DNA of 8,264 nucleotides from WTAW01 sp964540205 (GTDB lineage: Bacteria > Acidobacteriota > Aminicenantia > Aminicenantales > Aminicenantaceae). The DNA is taken from assembly GCA_964540205.1 (NCBI GenBank), contig CAZIMJ010000302.1, positions 1 through 8,264 of the forward strand. Reading direction: 5' to 3'. Below the pieces are notes generated by a model. It had not been told where the DNA came from. It did not search any database and worked only from the letters and a program-made list of their open reading frames with translations. Of this stretch, positions 6,517 through 8,264 are shown in pieces. The translations under genes and the position numbers were made by a program. Within the stretch, counting starts at the first letter, position 1. Each line of letters opens with the position of its first letter.

Positions 6517-6680
6517 GCTTATCCCACCACGCTAATTTTAAGTGTCCCCTTTTTGCGCCATTTTGACGTCCCTCCCAAAAATCTGTCAGATCACACACCG
6601 TGAGAAAATGTGCTGAGCGAATTCGTTATCTGTACTGAGCCAGAATTGTTTTGGCAACAAGTTCCGGTGAGGTGATACTG
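6517..6680 (+). other. Non-coding spacer before the sigma-54 regulator
   Basis: This stretch separates the TPR gene from the regulator. I see no strong hairpin with a T run, so no convincing terminator for the upstream operon. TTGACG at 6563-6568 with TCAGAT at 6586-6591 (17-base spacing) is a possible weak promoter: the -35 is good, but the -10 matches only three of six. No GG-N10-GC sigma-54 element was seen. Nothing in the three forward frames looks like a missing N-terminal domain of the regulator. Confidence 0.35.
6669..6676 (+). promoter_or_regulatory. Candidate ribosome binding site of the sigma-54 regulator
   Basis: GAGGTGAT is an exact complement to the usual 16S rRNA 3' end and sits four bases before the TTG at 6681. 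It argues for 6681 as the start rather than TTG 6651, which has no Shine-Dalgarno sequence. The match lies within the longer reading frame, so chance occurrence is possible. Confidence 0.5.
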
Positions 6681-8087
6681 TTGCGAACTCCCCCATTCCT
6701 CTTCAAAGTTATGGATTTGATCAAGGACGTGATCCCATCGGAGCGGGTGGTGCTTCACATCAAGAATGAGAGGAATCAGACGATTGTTCGAGGATCAGAA
6801 AACAAAACTGACCGCCTGAACGCAGATTTCCGATCGAGAATCATCCAACAGGTGTTGGATAGCCAGTGCCCTCTCGTTTTTAATTCACAAGACCCAGAGC
6901 AAACCCTCCCATACGATGGGATGTCCGGGGAAAAAAACAACCAAAACATACTCTGTATGCCCCTTATGGATTGGCATCATCCTTTGGGGGTACTGTGTGT
7001 CGATAGGCACTCTGGTTCTGGCCCTTACACGGACAAGAACTTGGACCTCTTGGCTGAATTGGCAAAACCCATTAAGTATATTCTGCGGAATTATTTAGAC
7101 AAAAACGGAGAATTGGCCCCTCCATACCTTTCTGTCCATACGGTTCTTGTTGGACAGAGCGAGCGTTTTCTAAATGTGCTCCGGATGATCGACAGAGTAA
7201 AAAATACAGATGTTCCCGTGTTTATCTGGGGAGAAAGCGGAACGGGAAAAGAGTTGATCGCCCGCACGATCCATGATGAGGGGCAAACGAGGGAGGGGAG
7301 ATTTGTGGCCGTCAATTGCGGTGCGATCCCAGATCATTTATTGGAGAGCGAATTGTTCGGCCATGTCAAAGGAGCCTTTACCGGCGCATTCAGAGACAAG
7401 CCGGGTCTCATCGAGGATGCTCATGGAGGAACTTTTTTTCTGGATGAGATCGGAGATCTATCCCCTCCTCTCCAGTCCAAACTCCTCAGGTTGTTGCAAG
7501 AAAAGGAATTCCGGAGGGTAGGAGAAAATCGTACCCGAAGAGTGGATGTGCGTTTTATCAGTGCGACGAATAAAAAAATTGAGAGAGAAGTGGGCCGGGG
7601 CCGCTTCCGAGAAGACCTTTATTACCGTTTGAAGATATTCACCGTTGAGATTCCTCCTCTGCGGGAAAGAAGGGAAGATATCCTTTTTTTGCTAAATCAC
7701 TTCATGGGGGAATATAGCCGACGGATGAAAAGGGAAAGAATGCATTTGTCCCCACAGAGCCTGGAACTTTTAATGAATTATTCTTGGCCTGGAAATGTCA
7801 GGGAGCTTCAGAATGAGATCCAGAGGTGTATTGTCCTCTGCGGCGATGGTTATTTGATCAAAGAGGAGCATCTCTCTTCGAGGATCAATCAGCGGCAGGA
7901 AGTTCATAATCCCACCTCATGCGATTATTTCCGTGCCAAAGCGGATTTTGAGAAAAGATTTTTAAATCAGGCTCTGTCTCAGTTCCAGTACAACAGAGCA
8001 AAAACGGCGGCTCGGATCGGCTTGAGCAGGCAAGGGCTTTTTAAATTGATCAAAAAACACAACATCCCGATTCCAGAGCGCGAATAG
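6681..8087 (+). CDS. GAF-domain sigma-54-dependent transcriptional regulator
   Basis: This is a bacterial enhancer-binding protein that uses ATP hydrolysis to open promoters bound by sigma-54 RNA polymerase. Counting from TTG 6681 it has 468 residues. A GAF-like sensor domain occupies about 5-140 (LFKVMDLIKDVIPSERVVLH; ILCMPLMDWHHPLGVLCVDR). The AAA+ domain shows Walker A GESGTGKE (184-191), the sigma-54-contacting GAFTGA loop (231-236), Walker B FLDEIGDL (with Asp255-Glu256), sensor I SATN (294-297), the arginine-finger region FREDLYYRL and sensor II WPGNVRELQN (369-378). A Fis-type helix-turn-helix follows at about 419-460 (NRAKTAARIGLSRQGLFKLIKKH). All key residues are intact, so it should be active. 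There is no receiver domain, so control is probably by ligand or protein binding to the GAF domain. An N-terminal FHA domain, common in relatives, is absent, and the GAF domain starts very close to the N-terminus. Alternative starts are TTG 6651 and ATG 6711. Target genes are unknown. Confidence 0.93.
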   Translation: MRTPPFLFKVMDLIKDVIPSERVVLHIKNERNQTIVRGSENKTDRLNADFRSRIIQQVLDSQCPLVFNSQDPEQTLPYDGMSGEKNNQNILCMPLMDWHHPLGVLCVDRHSGSGPYTDKNLDLLAELAKPIKYILRNYLDKNGELAPPYLSVHTVLVGQSERFLNVLRMIDRVKNTDVPVFIWGESGTGKELIARTIHDEGQTREGRFVAVNCGAIPDHLLESELFGHVKGAFTGAFRDKPGLIEDAHGGTFFLDEIGDLSPPLQSKLLRLLQEKEFRRVGENRTRRVDVRFISATNKKIEREVGRGRFREDLYYRLKIFTVEIPPLRERREDILFLLNHFMGEYSRRMKRERMHLSPQSLELLMNYSWPGNVRELQNEIQRCIVLCGDGYLIKEEHLSSRINQRQEVHNPTSCDYFRAKADFEKRFLNQALSQFQYNRAKTAARIGLSRQGLFKLIKKHNIPIPERE

Positions 8088-8159
8088 AGAGATGGGTGTG
8101 TGGATGTCATATCGAACGGCCCAGAAAGTGACTGAGATAGAGACAGTCTGCGAGACACC

Positions 8160-8188
8160 TTGCGAATTTCTGTGGATTCTGCTAAATT
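8160..8188 (+). promoter_or_regulatory. Possible weak promoter next to the right-edge gene
   Basis: TTGCGA at 8160-8165 and TAAATT at 8183-8188 are each four of six matches to the sigma-70 consensus, with 17 bases between them. Transcription would begin near 8195, almost exactly at the ATG at 8197, which has no Shine-Dalgarno sequence, so a leaderless transcript is conceivable. The match is weak and the local sequence AT-rich. Confidence 0.25.
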
Positions 8189-8196
8189 TTTTACAA

Positions 8197-8264
8197 ATGA
8201 ACGAAAAGAAAGTGAATGTGTTTCACGTGAGCTGTCCGGCGTGTCGGTCCATACTATGGATCGA
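8197..8264 (+). CDS. Start of a small CPxC-motif protein (partial)
   Basis: The reading frame is open to the window edge and gives only about 22 residues: NEKKVNVFHV then SCPACRSILWI. The CPAC pair is a metal-binding knuckle, as in zinc ribbons, and the Cys-Pro-x-Cys followed by an aliphatic-Trp-Ile pattern resembles small uncharacterised proteins that I recall from Acidobacteria-like genomes. The rest of the protein is outside the window, so a second Cys pair cannot be checked. The frame also remains open upstream to ATG codons at 8104 and 8092, the latter only four bases after the regulator's stop codon and preceded by purine-rich AGAGAG. Residues encoded before 8197 look unlike a conserved N-terminus, so I prefer 8197, but operon-style translation from 8092 cannot be excluded. 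No function is assigned. Confidence 0.5.
   Translation, partial: MNEKKVNVFHVSCPACRSILWI

Noticed and set aside
6600..6675. Short open frame beginning near GTG 6610 and ending at TGA 6673-6675, a possible leader peptide for the regulator.
   Set aside because: There is no ribosome binding site and no attenuator-like hairpin, and the composition is unremarkable.

Overview
This window is a bacterial chromosomal segment dominated by one conserved housekeeping block, read entirely on the + strand: ffh (SRP GTPase), rpsP (ribosomal protein S16), a KH-domain RNA-binding protein (khpA-type), rimM (16S maturation factor), trmD (tRNA m1G37 methyltransferase), rplS (ribosomal protein L19), rnhB (RNase HII) and a large cytoplasmic TPR protein. 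A sigma-54-dependent regulator with a GAF domain follows, and the right edge cuts a small protein with a CPxC zinc-binding-type motif. No mobile element, CRISPR array, rRNA or tRNA gene was recognised. The moderate GC, the gene order, the TPR protein directly after rnhB, the GAF/sigma-54 regulator and the small CPxC protein are compatible with an Acidobacteriota-type lineage (perhaps Aminicenantia) or a deltaproteobacterial-type lineage. That placement is a guess from recall and is not proven by the sequence.

Layout. Bases 1-167 hold no convincing gene; they end in a plausible promoter and a good ribosome binding site for ffh. Bases 1500-1664 separate ffh from rpsP and contain two inverted repeats and a strong sigma-70-like promoter (TTGACT, 17 bases, TATCAT). 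From rpsP to the TPR gene (1665-6516) the genes are tightly packed. khpA to rimM has almost no gap, rimM/trmD overlap by 11 bases, trmD/rplS by 14 and rnhB/TPR by 4, so this is almost certainly one transcription unit with coupled translation. Bases 6517-6680 are a short non-coding spacer before the regulator.

The operon joins ribosome assembly (S16, RimM, L19), reading-frame maintenance (TrmD) and RNA handling (KH protein, RNase HII), a well-known bacterial grouping. The TPR protein is the least understood member; its overlap with rnhB indicates co-expression but does not reveal its role.

The clearest anomaly is in rimM. Its N-terminal and C-terminal halves lie in different frames and join exactly across a run of nine T (2265-2273); removing one T restores a normal-length RimM of about 168 residues. 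It may be a sequencing error, a real mutation, or slippage that yields some functional protein. I did not find a convincing undescribed system; the remaining observations are modest.
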